Of a stretch of 38,368 nt of DNA, positions 8,477-16,853 are shown piece by piece. The notes beneath the pieces are model-generated. The model was not told the origin of the DNA. It saw nothing but the letters and a program-made list of their open reading frames with translations, and searched no databases. The translations under genes and the position numbers were made by a program. The first letter of the stretch is position 1. Every line of letters begins with the position of its first letter. Source of the DNA: Faecalibacterium gallinarum (GTDB lineage Bacteria > Bacillota > Clostridia > Oscillospirales > Ruminococcaceae); the NCBI RefSeq assembly GCF_022180365.1, contig NZ_BQKV01000108.1:1-38368 (forward strand). The letters run 5' to 3'.

Positions 8477-9355
8477 ATGATTACTCGTCGTGATTTTCTG
8501 AAAGTTTCCGGCGCAGCCGCTGCGGCTGCCGCCCTGGCTGCCTGCGGCTCCTCTGAGGGCGGCGCTGCCTCCGGCAAGCCCACCAAGTTCACTGTGGCTG
8601 TCCCCAACGACACCACCAACGAGGCCCGCGCCCTCCAGCTGCTGGAGAAGAACGGCTTCTTCACCCTGAAAGAGGGCAGCGGCATCACCGCCACCAAGAA
8701 CGACATCGCCGAGAACCCCCTGAACATTCAGATCGACGAGGTGGAGGCTGCCCAGATCCCCAGCGTGCTCCAGGACGAGGACTACGCCGTCATCAACTCC
8801 AACTACGCCATCCCCGCCGGCCTGGACCCCATGACCGACGCCCTGGCCATGGAGGACGGCTCCTCTGCCTACGTCAACGTTCTGGTCTGCAAGGAGGGCA
8901 ACGAGGAGAACCCCCTGATCAAGGCCCTGGCCGCTGCCCTCCAGAGCCAGCAGGTCAAGGACTTCATGGCTGAGCAGTACGGCGGCGCTGTGGTCTCGGT
9001 GGTGGAGAACCCCACCGACGGCTACGATCCCACCGTGGACTACGAGGCTCTGAAGGGCCAGACCGTCAGCTGTGCCGCCACCCCCGCCCCCCACTGCGAG
9101 GTGCTGGAGGTCTGCAAGCCCATTCTGGAGGCCAAGGGCATCACCCTGGACATCCAGGAGTTTGACGACTACATCATCCCCAACACCGTGGTGGACGACG
9201 GCCAGGTGGATACCAACTACTTCCAGCACCAGCCCTACCTGGACGACTTCAACGCCCAGAACGGCACTCACCTGGTGACGGTGGCCGGCATCCACGTGGA
9301 GCCCATGGGCATCTACGGCGGCAAGCAGACCAGCCTGGAGCCCATCCAGGGCTAA
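8477..9355 (+). CDS. MetQ/NlpA-family methionine-binding lipoprotein, circularly permuted
   Basis: The substrate-binding lipoprotein of the MetNIQ methionine importer, 292 aa. A twin-arginine-like signal (TRRDFLK, residues 3-9) leads to a lipobox LAAC with Cys23. All hallmark MetQ segments are present but in swapped order. Residues about 38-195 correspond to the normal second half: VAVPNDTTN (40-48), then NSNYAIPAGLDP and the C-terminal AEQYGGAVV. Residues about 196-292 correspond to the normal first half: ATPAPHCEVL (from 201), DDYIIPNT, NYFQHQPYLDDFN and VEPMGIYGGKQTSLE at the end. Normal MetQ starts with the HxEVL and FQHxPYL parts and reaches VAxPNDPTN only after SLDEL. So this is a circular permutation cut just at that junction. 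It is first in the operon, ahead of metN by 29 nt. Confidence 0.95.
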   Translation: MITRRDFLKVSGAAAAAAALAACGSSEGGAASGKPTKFTVAVPNDTTNEARALQLLEKNGFFTLKEGSGITATKNDIAENPLNIQIDEVEAAQIPSVLQDEDYAVINSNYAIPAGLDPMTDALAMEDGSSAYVNVLVCKEGNEENPLIKALAAALQSQQVKDFMAEQYGGAVVSVVENPTDGYDPTVDYEALKGQTVSCAATPAPHCEVLEVCKPILEAKGITLDIQEFDDYIIPNTVVDDGQVDTNYFQHQPYLDDFNAQNGTHLVTVAGIHVEPMGIYGGKQTSLEPIQG

Positions 9356-9384
9356 AAACCCCGCAATAGAACAGGAGCTACGCT

Positions 9385-10398
9385 GTGATCGAAATTAAAC
9401 ATCTGTCCAAATCCTTCCAGATGAAGGACGGCGCGGTTCAGGCGCTGAAGGACATCAACCTCACCATCCCGGACGGGTCCATCTACGGCATCATCGGCAT
9501 GTCGGGCGCGGGCAAATCCACCCTGGTGCGCTGCATCAACCTTTTGGAGCGCCCCACCGAGGGCTCGGTGGTCATTGACGGCACCGCCATGGAGACCCTC
9601 TCCCCCGCCGCGCTGCGCCAGCGCCGCCGGGAGATCACCATGATTTTCCAGCAGTTTAACCTTTTGATGCAGCGCAGCTGCCTGAAGAACATCTGCTTCC
9701 CCATGGAGCTGGCCGGCGTCAAGAAAGCCGAAGCCGAACAGCGGGCCCGGGAGCTGCTGCAAACCGTGGGCCTGCCCGACAAAGCCGAGGCCTACCCGGC
9801 CCAGCTCTCCGGCGGCCAGAAACAGCGAATCGCCATCGCCCGCGCCCTGGCCACCAACCCCAAGGTGCTGCTCTGCGACGAGGCCACCAGCGCCCTGGAC
9901 CCCAACACCACCCAGTCCATCCTGACCCTGATCCGGGACATCAACCGGAAACTGGGGATCACTGTGGTGGTCATCACCCATCAGATGAGCGTCGTCGAGG
10001 CCATCTGCGACCGGGTGGCCATCCTGGACAAGGGCGTCGTGGTGGAAGAGGGAAGCGTCAAGGAGATTTTCGCCAACCCCAAGACCGCTGCGGCCCGGCG
10101 TCTGGTGGCCCCCAACGGCGGCGCTGCCGCCCGGGATCTGGCCAGCTTTGCGCCGGACGACCACGTGGTGCGGGTGACCTTCAACGGTTCCTCCACCGAA
10201 AAACCCCTGGTGGCCAGCCTGGCCGCCGAGACCGGCATTTTGGTCAGCGTGCTGAGCGCCGACACCCGGGATCTGAGCGGCCAGTGCTACGGCAGCATGC
10301 TGCTGCGGCTGCCTCGGGACGTGGACCAGGCCCGTAAGGCCTTTGATTACATCAGCCGCCAGCCCGGCGTGACCGTAGAGGAGGTGACCGGCCTGTGA
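9385..10398 (+). CDS. MetN, methionine ABC transporter ATPase
   Basis: The cytoplasmic ATPase of the methionine importer, 337 aa with a GTG start preceded by AGGAG. It has Walker A GMSGAGKST (about 38-46), signature LSGGQKQR, Walker B VLLCDEATSALD and the H-loop VVITHQMSV. The C-terminal part (about 255-335) is the NIL domain, which binds methionine in E. coli MetN and inhibits transport (known for the family). Its stop overlaps the metI start by 4 nt. Nothing in it looks changed to match the permuted MetQ. Confidence 0.96.
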   Translation: MIEIKHLSKSFQMKDGAVQALKDINLTIPDGSIYGIIGMSGAGKSTLVRCINLLERPTEGSVVIDGTAMETLSPAALRQRRREITMIFQQFNLLMQRSCLKNICFPMELAGVKKAEAEQRARELLQTVGLPDKAEAYPAQLSGGQKQRIAIARALATNPKVLLCDEATSALDPNTTQSILTLIRDINRKLGITVVVITHQMSVVEAICDRVAILDKGVVVEEGSVKEIFANPKTAAARRLVAPNGGAAARDLASFAPDDHVVRVTFNGSSTEKPLVASLAAETGILVSVLSADTRDLSGQCYGSMLLRLPRDVDQARKAFDYISRQPGVTVEEVTGL

Positions 10399-11051
10399 CC
10401 ATCGCAGATTACGGTTTTGCCATTTGGGAAACCTTTTATATTACCGTCCTGTCCACCGCCTTCGCGCTGGTGCTGGGCCTGCCCCTGGGCGTTCTGCTGG
10501 TGGCGGGCGACAAGGACGGCGTCCTGCCTCTGCCCGGCTGGCTGATGCAGGCCATCAACTTTGTCATCAACATCCTGCGCAGTATCCCCTTCCTGATCCT
10601 GATGATCTGCGTCTTCCCCCTGACCCGGGTGATTGTGGGCACCACCGTCGGCACCAAGGCTACCATCGTCCCCTTGGTGGTGGCGGCCTTCCCCTTCGTG
10701 GCCCGTCTGGTGGAGACCAGCCTGCGGGAGCTGGACGCCGGTGTGATTGAGGCCGCCCAGAGCATGGGCGCCACCCCCTTCCAGATCATCACCAAGGTGA
10801 TGATCCCCGAGAGCCTGCCCAGCCTGATTTCCAGCATGACCACCGCCCTGACCACCATTCTGGGCTACTCGGCCATGTCCGGCGTCATCGGCGGCGGCGG
10901 CCTGGGCAAGGTGGCTCTTTCCTACGGCTACTACCGTTACCAGGGCGACATCATGGTGGTGGCCGTCATCCTGCTGATCCTGCTGGTCCAGCTGTTCCAG
11001 ACCGTGGGCACCTACTGGACCACCCACAGCGACAAGCGGCTGCGCAAGTAA
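10395..11051 (+). CDS. MetI, methionine ABC transporter permease
   Basis: A 218 aa inner membrane permease with about five transmembrane helices, the MetI type. The EAA coupling loop reads EAAQSMGATPFQIITKVMIPESLPS (two parts, about 116-140). The GTG start overlaps metN. Two copies would form the pore with two MetN. The C terminus ends with THSDKRLRK, a basic cytosolic tail. Its length and motifs are ordinary for the family. Confidence 0.96.
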   Translation: MTIADYGFAIWETFYITVLSTAFALVLGLPLGVLLVAGDKDGVLPLPGWLMQAINFVINILRSIPFLILMICVFPLTRVIVGTTVGTKATIVPLVVAAFPFVARLVETSLRELDAGVIEAAQSMGATPFQIITKVMIPESLPSLISSMTTALTTILGYSAMSGVIGGGGLGKVALSYGYYRYQGDIMVVAVILLILLVQLFQTVGTYWTTHSDKRLRK

Positions 11052-11091
11052 GCGCCCCGTTTCCAACATTTTGTCAAAGGAGTGTGTACCC

Positions 11092-12366
11092 ATGAATCGT
11101 GATACCATCTGCGTGCAGGGCGGTTATACCCCCGGCAACGGCGAGCCCCGCCAGATCCCCATTGTCCAGTCCACTACCTTTAAGTATTCCACCAGCGAGG
11201 ATATGGGCAAGCTGTTCGACCTGGAGGCCGAGGGCTACTTCTACTCCCGGCTGCAAAACCCCACCTGTGACGCCGTGGCCCGCAAGATCTGCGAGCTGGA
11301 AGGCGGCACCGCCGCCATGCTGACCTCCAGCGGTCAGGCGGCCAATTTCTTCGCCCTGTTCAACATCTGCCAGAACGGCGACCACATTGTTTCTTCCAGC
11401 ACCATCTACGGCGGCACCTTCAACCTGATCTCGGTCACCATGGCCAAGATGGGCATTGAAGTCACCTTTGTGGACCCGGACTGCTCCGACGAAGAGCTGG
11501 ACGCCGCCTTCCGCCCCAACACCAAGGCCGTGTTCGGCGAGACCATCGCCAACCCTGCCCTCACCGTGCTGGACATTGAGAAGTTCGCCCAGGCGGCCCA
11601 CCGCCATGGCGTTCCCCTGATTGTGGACAACACCTTCCCCACCCCGGTGAACTGCCGTCCCTTTGAGTGGGGCGCCGATATCGTGACCCACTCCACCACC
11701 AAGTATATGGATGGCCACGGCGCAGCGGTGGGCGGCGCCATTGTGGACAGCGGCCATTTTGACTGGATGGCCCACGCCGACAAGTTCCCCGGCCTGTGCA
11801 CCCCCGACGAGAGCTACCACGGCATCACCTACGCCGAGCGGTTCGGCCAGGGCGGCGCTTTTATCACCAAGGCTACCGCCCAGCTGATGCGGGACTTTGG
11901 CTGCACCCCCTCCCCCCAGAGCGCTTTCCTGCTGAATCTGGGTCTGGAGAGCCTCCATGTCCGGATGAAGCGCCACTGCGACAACGGCCTGGCGGTGGCC
12001 CGGTTCCTGGAAGCGCACCCGAAAGTGGCCTACGTCAACTACTGCGGGTTGGAGTCCAGCCCCTTCCATGCGCTGGCTGAGAAATATCTGCCGAACGGCA
12101 GCTGCGGCGTGGTGTCCTTCGGCCTGGCCGGCGGCCGGGAGGCTGCCAGCACCTTCATGAAGAGCCTGAAGCTGGCCGCCATCGAAACCCACGTGGCCGA
12201 TGCCCGGACCTGCTGCCTGAACCCGGCCTCCAGCACCCACCGTCAGATGAACGACGAACAGCTGAAGGCCGCCGGTGTGCCCGCCGAGTTGGTGCGGATG
12301 AGCTGCGGTCTGGAGTCCAGCGAGGATCTGATCGCCGACATCGCCCAGGCACTGGACCAGATCTGA
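11092..12366 (+). CDS. MetY, O-acetylhomoserine sulfhydrylase
   Basis: A PLP enzyme of the Cys/Met metabolism family, 424 aa. It makes homocysteine from O-acetylhomoserine and sulfide (MetY), or less likely works with cysteine. The PLP lysine lies in HSTTKYMDGHG (about residue 206), YSRLQNPT near 53 and SSGQAANF near 82 are cofactor contacts, and IVDNTFPTP is present. I chose the ATG at 11092 because AAAGGAG lies 10 nt upstream; an in-frame TTG at 11071 would put the Shine-Dalgarno site inside the gene. It follows metI by 40 nt and shares the T-box-controlled transcript. Its partner MetA is next. Confidence 0.94.
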   Translation: MNRDTICVQGGYTPGNGEPRQIPIVQSTTFKYSTSEDMGKLFDLEAEGYFYSRLQNPTCDAVARKICELEGGTAAMLTSSGQAANFFALFNICQNGDHIVSSSTIYGGTFNLISVTMAKMGIEVTFVDPDCSDEELDAAFRPNTKAVFGETIANPALTVLDIEKFAQAAHRHGVPLIVDNTFPTPVNCRPFEWGADIVTHSTTKYMDGHGAAVGGAIVDSGHFDWMAHADKFPGLCTPDESYHGITYAERFGQGGAFITKATAQLMRDFGCTPSPQSAFLLNLGLESLHVRMKRHCDNGLAVARFLEAHPKVAYVNYCGLESSPFHALAEKYLPNGSCGVVSFGLAGGREAASTFMKSLKLAAIETHVADARTCCLNPASSTHRQMNDEQLKAAGVPAELVRMSCGLESSEDLIADIAQALDQI

Positions 12367-12400
12367 TCGCCCATCCATCGTTTAAAGGAGAGACGGCTGT

Positions 12401-13333
12401 ATGCCCCTGATTATCCCCAAGACTCTGCCCGCCTATGATGCGCTTTATCAGGAGAACATCTTTGTGATGCACCGGGAGCGGGCCGCTGCCCAGCACATCC
12501 GGCCGCTGGAGATTCTGATCCTCAACCTGATGCCCACCAAGATCACCACCGAGACCCAGATCGCCCGGCTGCTGGCCAACAGTCCTTTGCAGGTTCACAT
12601 GACCCTGCTCCAGACCGCCAGCCACTCGGCCACCCATGTCTCGGCGGCCCATCTGGAGGCCTTTTACAAGACCTTCGACGAGGTCAAACAGATGCGGTTC
12701 GACGGCATGATCATCACCGGTGCGCCGGTGGAGACCATCCCCTTTGAACAGGTGGACTACTGGCCCGAGCTGTGCGAGATCATGGAGTTCAGCGAAACCA
12801 ACGTCTACTCCACCCTCCACGTCTGCTGGGGCGCCCAGGCTGCCCTCTATTATCACTACGGGGTGAAAAAGGAGCCGCTGGACCAGAAAATGTTCGGCAT
12901 CTTCGAGCACCGGGTCACCCGGCCCGCCAACCCTCTGGTCCGGGGCTTTGACGAGGTGTTCTACGCCCCCCACAGCCGCCATACCGGCATCTGCCGGGCC
13001 GACGTGGAAAACTGCCGGGCGCTTCGGATTCTGGCCGAGAGCGACGAGGCCGGGCCCTATCTGCTGAGCACCGAGAACGGCCGCCAGATCTTCGTCACCG
13101 GGCACCCCGAGTACGACAAGCTGACCCTGGACGCCGAATACCGCCGGGACAAGGCCAAGGGCCTGGACATTGCCGTGCCCAAAAACTACTACCCCGGCGA
13201 CGACCCCAGCCGGAGCCCAATTTTCCGCTGGCGGGGCCACGCCCACCTGCTCTACTCCAACTGGCTGAACTACTACGTCTACCAGAACACCCCCTACGAT
13301 CTGGGCACCCTGGATCGTGTCCGGCGGGATTGA
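12401..13333 (+). CDS. MetA, homoserine O-acetyltransferase
   Basis: A 310 aa enzyme that acylates homoserine, the first committed step to methionine. The catalytic residues are all in place: Cys142 in LHVCWGAQA, His235 and Glu237 in TGHPEYD. Residue 111 is Glu in TGAPVE. Published work on MetA ties Glu here to acetyl-CoA use and Gly to succinyl-CoA. This agrees with the O-acetylhomoserine sulfhydrylase gene just before it. AAAGGAG precedes the ATG. It is the last gene of the met operon and is followed by a terminator. Older annotations would call it O-succinyltransferase by default; the sequence argues for acetyl. Confidence 0.95.
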   Translation: MPLIIPKTLPAYDALYQENIFVMHRERAAAQHIRPLEILILNLMPTKITTETQIARLLANSPLQVHMTLLQTASHSATHVSAAHLEAFYKTFDEVKQMRFDGMIITGAPVETIPFEQVDYWPELCEIMEFSETNVYSTLHVCWGAQAALYYHYGVKKEPLDQKMFGIFEHRVTRPANPLVRGFDEVFYAPHSRHTGICRADVENCRALRILAESDEAGPYLLSTENGRQIFVTGHPEYDKLTLDAEYRRDKAKGLDIAVPKNYYPGDDPSRSPIFRWRGHAHLLYSNWLNYYVYQNTPYDLGTLDRVRRD

Positions 13334-13348
13334 TCCCTAAAACAAGCG

Positions 13349-13390
13349 CCCCCTTCTGCGTCCGCCGCAGGAGGGGGATTTTCATTTTTT
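13349..13390 (+). terminator. Terminator of the met operon
   Basis: CCCCCTTCTGCG / CGCAGGAGGGGG hairpin at 13349-13377, then ATTTTCATTTTTT. Confidence 0.85.
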
Positions 13391-13402
13391 CGGCCCGGGC
13401 TC

Positions 13403-13431
13403 TTGCGGGCCGGGGCCGCCGCGGTTATACT
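13403..13431 (+). promoter_or_regulatory. Promoter of the nitroreductase gene
   Basis: TTGCGG (13403-13408), 17 nt GC-rich spacer, TATACT (13426-13431), 40 nt before the GTG start. Confidence 0.7.
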
Positions 13432-13471
13432 GGAAACCAAAAACCGCTGTTTTCAGAAAGGAGTTTTCACT

Positions 13472-14047
13472 GTGGATATTATGGAAATGCTCGCCGCCCG
13501 CCGTACCTACCGGCGCTTTGAGCAAAAAGCCGTCCCCCAGGACGTGATCGACGATCTAATCGAGGCCGTCCGGCTGTCCTCCTGCGGGGCCAACCGCCAG
13601 GCCGTCCGGCTGGTGATCGTGAACAAGCCCGAGGATGTAGCCCGGGTGCAGCCCCTGGTCAAGTGGGCCGCCTACCTGCCCCCTGAGCAGGGTACCCCCA
13701 AGGCCGACGAGCAGCCCACCCTCTTTGTGGCGGTGGTACAGGACACCTCCATCCCCGGCGACCTGGACACCGACACCGGGATTTCTCTGGCCAACCTGAC
13801 CCTGGCTGCCTGGGCCAAGGGGGTGGGCAGCTGCATCATGGGCGCCATCGACCGCCCCCGGCTCACCGAGCTGCTGGGCCTGACCGGCTGCCAGAAGCTC
13901 CACACCATGGTGGCCCTGGGCTATCCCTCCCACACCGCCCGGGTGGTCCCCATGACCGGGGAAACCGGCGTCAAGTATCATCTGGACGAAAACCGGGACT
14001 ACTGCGTGCCCAAGCGCAGCGCAGAGGAAATCGCTCGATATTTATAA
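13472..14047 (+). CDS. Nitroreductase-family FMN oxidoreductase
   Basis: A 191 aa protein of the nitroreductase superfamily, which uses FMN and NAD(P)H to reduce quinones or nitro compounds. The N-terminal FMN site reads ARRTYRRFEQKAVP (about 8-21), followed by LSSCGANRQ near 38 (the usual SPSGGNxQP variant), and GVGSCIMGAIDRPRL about 112-126. The GTG at 13472 is chosen because AAAGGAG ends 8 nt before it; an ATG three codons in is the alternative. It has its own promoter and no partner genes, so the physiological substrate is open. Confidence 0.88.
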   Translation: MDIMEMLAARRTYRRFEQKAVPQDVIDDLIEAVRLSSCGANRQAVRLVIVNKPEDVARVQPLVKWAAYLPPEQGTPKADEQPTLFVAVVQDTSIPGDLDTDTGISLANLTLAAWAKGVGSCIMGAIDRPRLTELLGLTGCQKLHTMVALGYPSHTARVVPMTGETGVKYHLDENRDYCVPKRSAEEIARYL

Positions 14048-14138
14048 CAGTTTTTCTGCATATTTTCACCTGTCAATCTCTGCAAAGGTGAAATTGGTTG
14101 CAAAAAGGTTTCAATTTTACGAGTTTTTTGCACAACAC

Positions 14139-14167
14139 TTGACTTTTCTATTTGTACAAACTATACT
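14139..14167 (+). promoter_or_regulatory. Promoter of the permuted amino acid binding protein
   Basis: TTGACT (14139-14144), 17 nt, TATACT (14162-14167). The transcript would start near 14174 and carry a leader of about 100 nt. Confidence 0.8.
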
Positions 14168-14197
14168 ACAAGCGTTCCCAAAATTGGGGTTAGTTCC

Positions 14198-14241
14198 CAT
14201 CCCCTGCCCCAGACCGACACGCGGCAGGCAGTCAGGGGATG
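14198..14241 (+). promoter_or_regulatory. Leader hairpin of the amino acid transporter operon
   Basis: CATCCCCTG (14198-14206) pairs with CAGGGGATG (14233-14241). An inner CCTGCC/GGCAGG pairing (14203-14208 with 14223-14228) could compete. It is not followed by a T run and matches no riboswitch that I recognise; it may only stabilise the mRNA. Confidence 0.4.
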
Positions 14242-14274
14242 CGTATGTTTGGTTGATAGAGGAGTGTTTTGATT

Positions 14275-15120
14275 ATGAAGAAGATTTCTCGCCGCAGCGT
14301 TCTGGTCGCTGCCGGTATGTCGGTTGTTGCCCTGGCTCTCACCGCCTGCGGCAGCAGCTCCACCGCTTCCAGCTCTGCCGCCTCCGGCTCTGCTGATGCC
14401 CAGGCCATCACCGCCCTGGAGGACCTGAAGGGCAAGACCGTCGGCGTCCAGCTGGGCACCACCGGTGACCTCTACATGTCCGGCGAAGTGGGCGGCGAAC
14501 TGGATATCGCCGCTGTGGAGCAGTACAACAAGGCCGGCGACGCCGTCCAGGCTCTGCTGAGCAACAAGATCGACGCCGTCTGCATCGATGACCAGGTGGC
14601 AAAGAAGTTCGTGGAGGCCAATGCCGACAAGCTGACCATCCTGGACACCGCTTACGCTGTGGAGGATTACGCCGCCTGCGTCAGCAAGGATCGCCCGGAG
14701 CTGACCAGCGCCCTGAACAAGGCCATCGCTGAGCTCAAGACCGACGGCACCCTGGACGCTATCCTGGACAAGTACATCAACAAGACCGAGGGCGCTGCCG
14801 GCTACGTCACCCCCGATGGCACCGAGTACCCCAACGGCACCCTGATTATGGCCACCAACGCCACCTTCGAGCCCTATGAGTACATCGAGAACGGCGCCGT
14901 CATCGGCATCGACGCTGAGTTCGCCAAGGCCATCTGCGACAAGCTGGGCTACGAGCTGAAGATCGAGGATATGGAGTTCGATTCCATCATCCCCGCCGTC
15001 CAGAGCGGCAAGGCTGATTTCGGCATGGCCGGCATGACCGTCACCGAGGAGCGCCTGCAGAACATTGATTTCACCGACAGCTACTGCACCGGCGTTCAGT
15101 CCATCATTGTCCTGAAGTAA
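14275..15120 (+). CDS. Polar amino acid ABC binding lipoprotein (GlnH/HisJ family), circularly permuted
   Basis: A 281 aa lipoprotein of the family 3 solute-binding fold. The signal is SRRSVL (residues 5-10), then a hydrophobic stretch and lipobox ALTAC with Cys25. The mature part begins at about residue 45 with ITALEDLKGKTVGVQLGTTG, which in normal members follows the first 90 or so residues. It goes on to IDAVCIDDQVA and NKAIAELKTDGTLDAILDKYI, normally the C terminus. After a linker (about 165-187), GTLIMATNATFEPYEY (188-203), the usual mature N terminus, appears. The protein ends with AGMTVTEERLQNIDFTDSY...SIIVLK, normally the middle. This is a circular permutation cut at the first lobe I to lobe II crossover. 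GGAG lies 10 nt before the ATG at 14275. The permease gene is 179 nt downstream. Confidence 0.95.
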   Translation: MKKISRRSVLVAAGMSVVALALTACGSSSTASSSAASGSADAQAITALEDLKGKTVGVQLGTTGDLYMSGEVGGELDIAAVEQYNKAGDAVQALLSNKIDAVCIDDQVAKKFVEANADKLTILDTAYAVEDYAACVSKDRPELTSALNKAIAELKTDGTLDAILDKYINKTEGAAGYVTPDGTEYPNGTLIMATNATFEPYEYIENGAVIGIDAEFAKAICDKLGYELKIEDMEFDSIIPAVQSGKADFGMAGMTVTEERLQNIDFTDSYCTGVQSIIVLK

Positions 15121-15143
15121 CTCTTACTTTTTCGCAAAAACTC

Positions 15144-15172
15144 TTTACAAATCGCGCCTTTTGTGGTTTGAT
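15144..15172 (+). promoter_or_regulatory. Possible internal promoter before the permease gene
   Basis: TTTACA (15144-15149), 17 nt, TTTGAT (15167-15172). The -10 box is weak. The segment ACAAATCGCGCC at 15147-15158 is identical to 8055-8066 in the met promoter. Confidence 0.4.
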
Positions 15173-15180
15173 AGAGCGTG

Positions 15181-15222
15181 AGGAACAGAGCGTGGTTGCT
15201 ATTCCGCTCTGTTCCTTTTATT
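15181..15222 (+). terminator. Intra-operon terminator/attenuator after the binding protein gene
   Basis: AGGAACAGAGCG (15181-15192) pairs perfectly with CGCTCTGTTCCT (15205-15216), followed by a T-rich tail. Partial termination here would give more binding protein than permease, which is common in such operons. Confidence 0.8.
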
Positions 15223-15299
15223 TTGTGAATATATGCATAAAAATTCAAGTCATATGCATATCAGCACTCCGTGCACATTCTAAACAAGGAGGACCATTC

Positions 15300-16010
15300 A
15301 TGGAGTTTCTGCAAAACTTGGCCGCGAACCTCTCGGAGCAGTTCGTTGCCACCTTTATCACAGAGCAGCGGTATATGCTGTTCGTCAACGGTTTAAAAAC
15401 CACTCTGATCATCACCCTGTCCGCGGCGCTGCTGGGCATTGTGCTGGGCTTTTGTATCGCCTATGTCCGCACCACCTACGACCGCACCGGCAAGATGGGT
15501 TTTCTGAATGTGCTGTGCAAGGTATATCTGTCGGTGATCCGCGGCACCCCCACCATGATCCAGCTGCTGATTATGTATTTTATCATTTTCGGCTCGGTGA
15601 AAATCGATAAGGTGCCGGTGGCAATCCTGGCTTTTGGCATCAACAGCGGCGCCTATGTGGCTGAAATCTTCCGCAGCGGCATCATGAGCATCCCCGTGGG
15701 CCAGATGGAAGCCGCCCGGAGCCTGGGCCTGAACTACACCCAGGCCACCTGGAAGATCATCCTGCCCCAGGCCGTCAAGAATGTTCTGCCCGCGCTGGGC
15801 AACGAGATGATCGTCCTGCTGAAAGAGACCTCCATCAGCGGCTACATTGCCCTGCAGGATCTGACCAAGGCCGGCGATATCATCCGCAGCCGGACGTACA
15901 GCCCCTATTTCCCCCTGCTGTCGGTGGCTCTGATCTACCTTGTGATCGTGATGCTGATGGAGCGGCTGTTGACTATGATGGAAGTGAGGTTGGCACAAAG
16001 TGACCGATAA
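15300..16010 (+). CDS. Polar amino acid ABC transporter permease (HisM/GlnP family)
   Basis: A 236 aa permease with about five transmembrane helices. The N-terminal family motif [21 protein letters not shown] starts at about residue 33 (shown in part), [11 protein letters not shown] is near 84, and the EAA loop reads [22 protein letters not shown] (in part) near 139-160. I use the ATG at 15300, preceded by AAGGAGG, because an upstream in-frame extension runs through the attenuator hairpin and lacks a Shine-Dalgarno site. It overlaps the ATPase gene by 11 nt. The permease sequence shows the usual order although its binding protein is permuted. Confidence 0.94.
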   Translation: MEFLQNLAANLSEQFVATFITEQRYMLFVNGLKTTLIITLSAALLGIVLGFCIAYVRTTYDRTGKMGFLNVLCKVYLSVIRGTPTMIQLLIMYFIIFGSVKIDKVPVAILAFGINSGAYVAEIFRSGIMSIPVGQMEAARSLGLNYTQATWKIILPQAVKNVLPALGNEMIVLLKETSISGYIALQDLTKAGDIIRSRTYSPYFPLLSVALIYLVIVMLMERLLTMMEVRLAQSDR

Positions 16011-16764
16011 GATTCTGGAAGTCCGCGGTCTGTTCAAGACCTATGGCGGCGAGAAAAAGCGGGGCCTCAAGGGCCTGACCCCCAAGCTGGACGTGCTGAA
16101 GGGGATTGACATTGATATCTATCGGGGCGATGTGGTCTGCCTGATCGGCCCCTCGGGCTGCGGCAAATCCACCTTCCTCCGGTGCCTCAACCGGCTGGAA
16201 GTTCCCACCGGCGGCACCATCAAATTCGAGGGCGAGGTGGTGGACGAGGCCCACATCGACAAACTGCGGCAGAAGATGGGGATGGTGTTCCAGCACTTCA
16301 ACCTCTTCCCCCACATGACCGTGAAAGAGAACCTCTGCATGGCGCCGGTTCTGCTGGGCCTCAAGAGCCGGCCCGAAGCCGAAAAGCGGGCCGATGAACT
16401 GCTGGAGCGGGTGGGCCTGTCGGATAAGGCCAATGTCTACCCGGCCAGCCTGTCGGGCGGCCAGCAGCAGCGGATCGCCATCGCCCGGGCCCTGGCCATG
16501 GACCCGGACGTGATCCTGTTCGACGAGCCCACCAGCGCCCTGGACCCCGAGATGGTGGGCGAGGTGCTGGAGCTGATGCGGGAGCTGGCCCACACCGGCA
16601 TCACCATGCTGGTGGTGACCCACGAGATGGGCTTTGCCCGGGAGGTTTCCAACCGGGTCATCTTCATTGACGAGGGCCAGATCCAGGAGGACGAACCGCC
16701 CCAGGAGCTGTTCGCCCACCCCAAGAACCCCCGTCTGCAGGCTTTCCTGTCCAAAATGTTGTAA
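16000..16764 (+). CDS. Polar amino acid ABC transporter ATPase (GlnQ/HisP family)
   Basis: A 254 aa ATPase with a GTG start inside the end of the permease gene. Walker A is GPSGCGKST (about 50-58), Q-loop in [14 protein letters not shown], signature LSGGQQQR, Walker [20 protein letters not shown] and H-loop VVTHEMGFA. These are typical of amino acid importers. It carries an extra N-terminal stretch ([15 protein letters not shown], about 12-26) between the first strand and the next, which is a small insertion seen in some clostridial homologues. It is followed 89 nt later by a sodium symporter gene. Confidence 0.94.
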   Translation: MTDKILEVRGLFKTYGGEKKRGLKGLTPKLDVLKGIDIDIYRGDVVCLIGPSGCGKSTFLRCLNRLEVPTGGTIKFEGEVVDEAHIDKLRQKMGMVFQHFNLFPHMTVKENLCMAPVLLGLKSRPEAEKRADELLERVGLSDKANVYPASLSGGQQQRIAIARALAMDPDVILFDEPTSALDPEMVGEVLELMRELAHTGITMLVVTHEMGFAREVSNRVIFIDEGQIQEDEPPQELFAHPKNPRLQAFLSKML

Positions 16765-16853
16765 TCCCCCGGCAGGCCTTGTGCGGCGGTTTGTGAGAGG
16801 GACGCCGGGCAGTGAGCCTGTACGGGAGGTTCTGTAAAAATGAGGAGGAAATC

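Noticed and set aside
8137-8727. Minus-strand frame across the T-box leader
   Set aside because: The region is explained by the conserved T-box RNA structure on the plus strand and the start of metQ.
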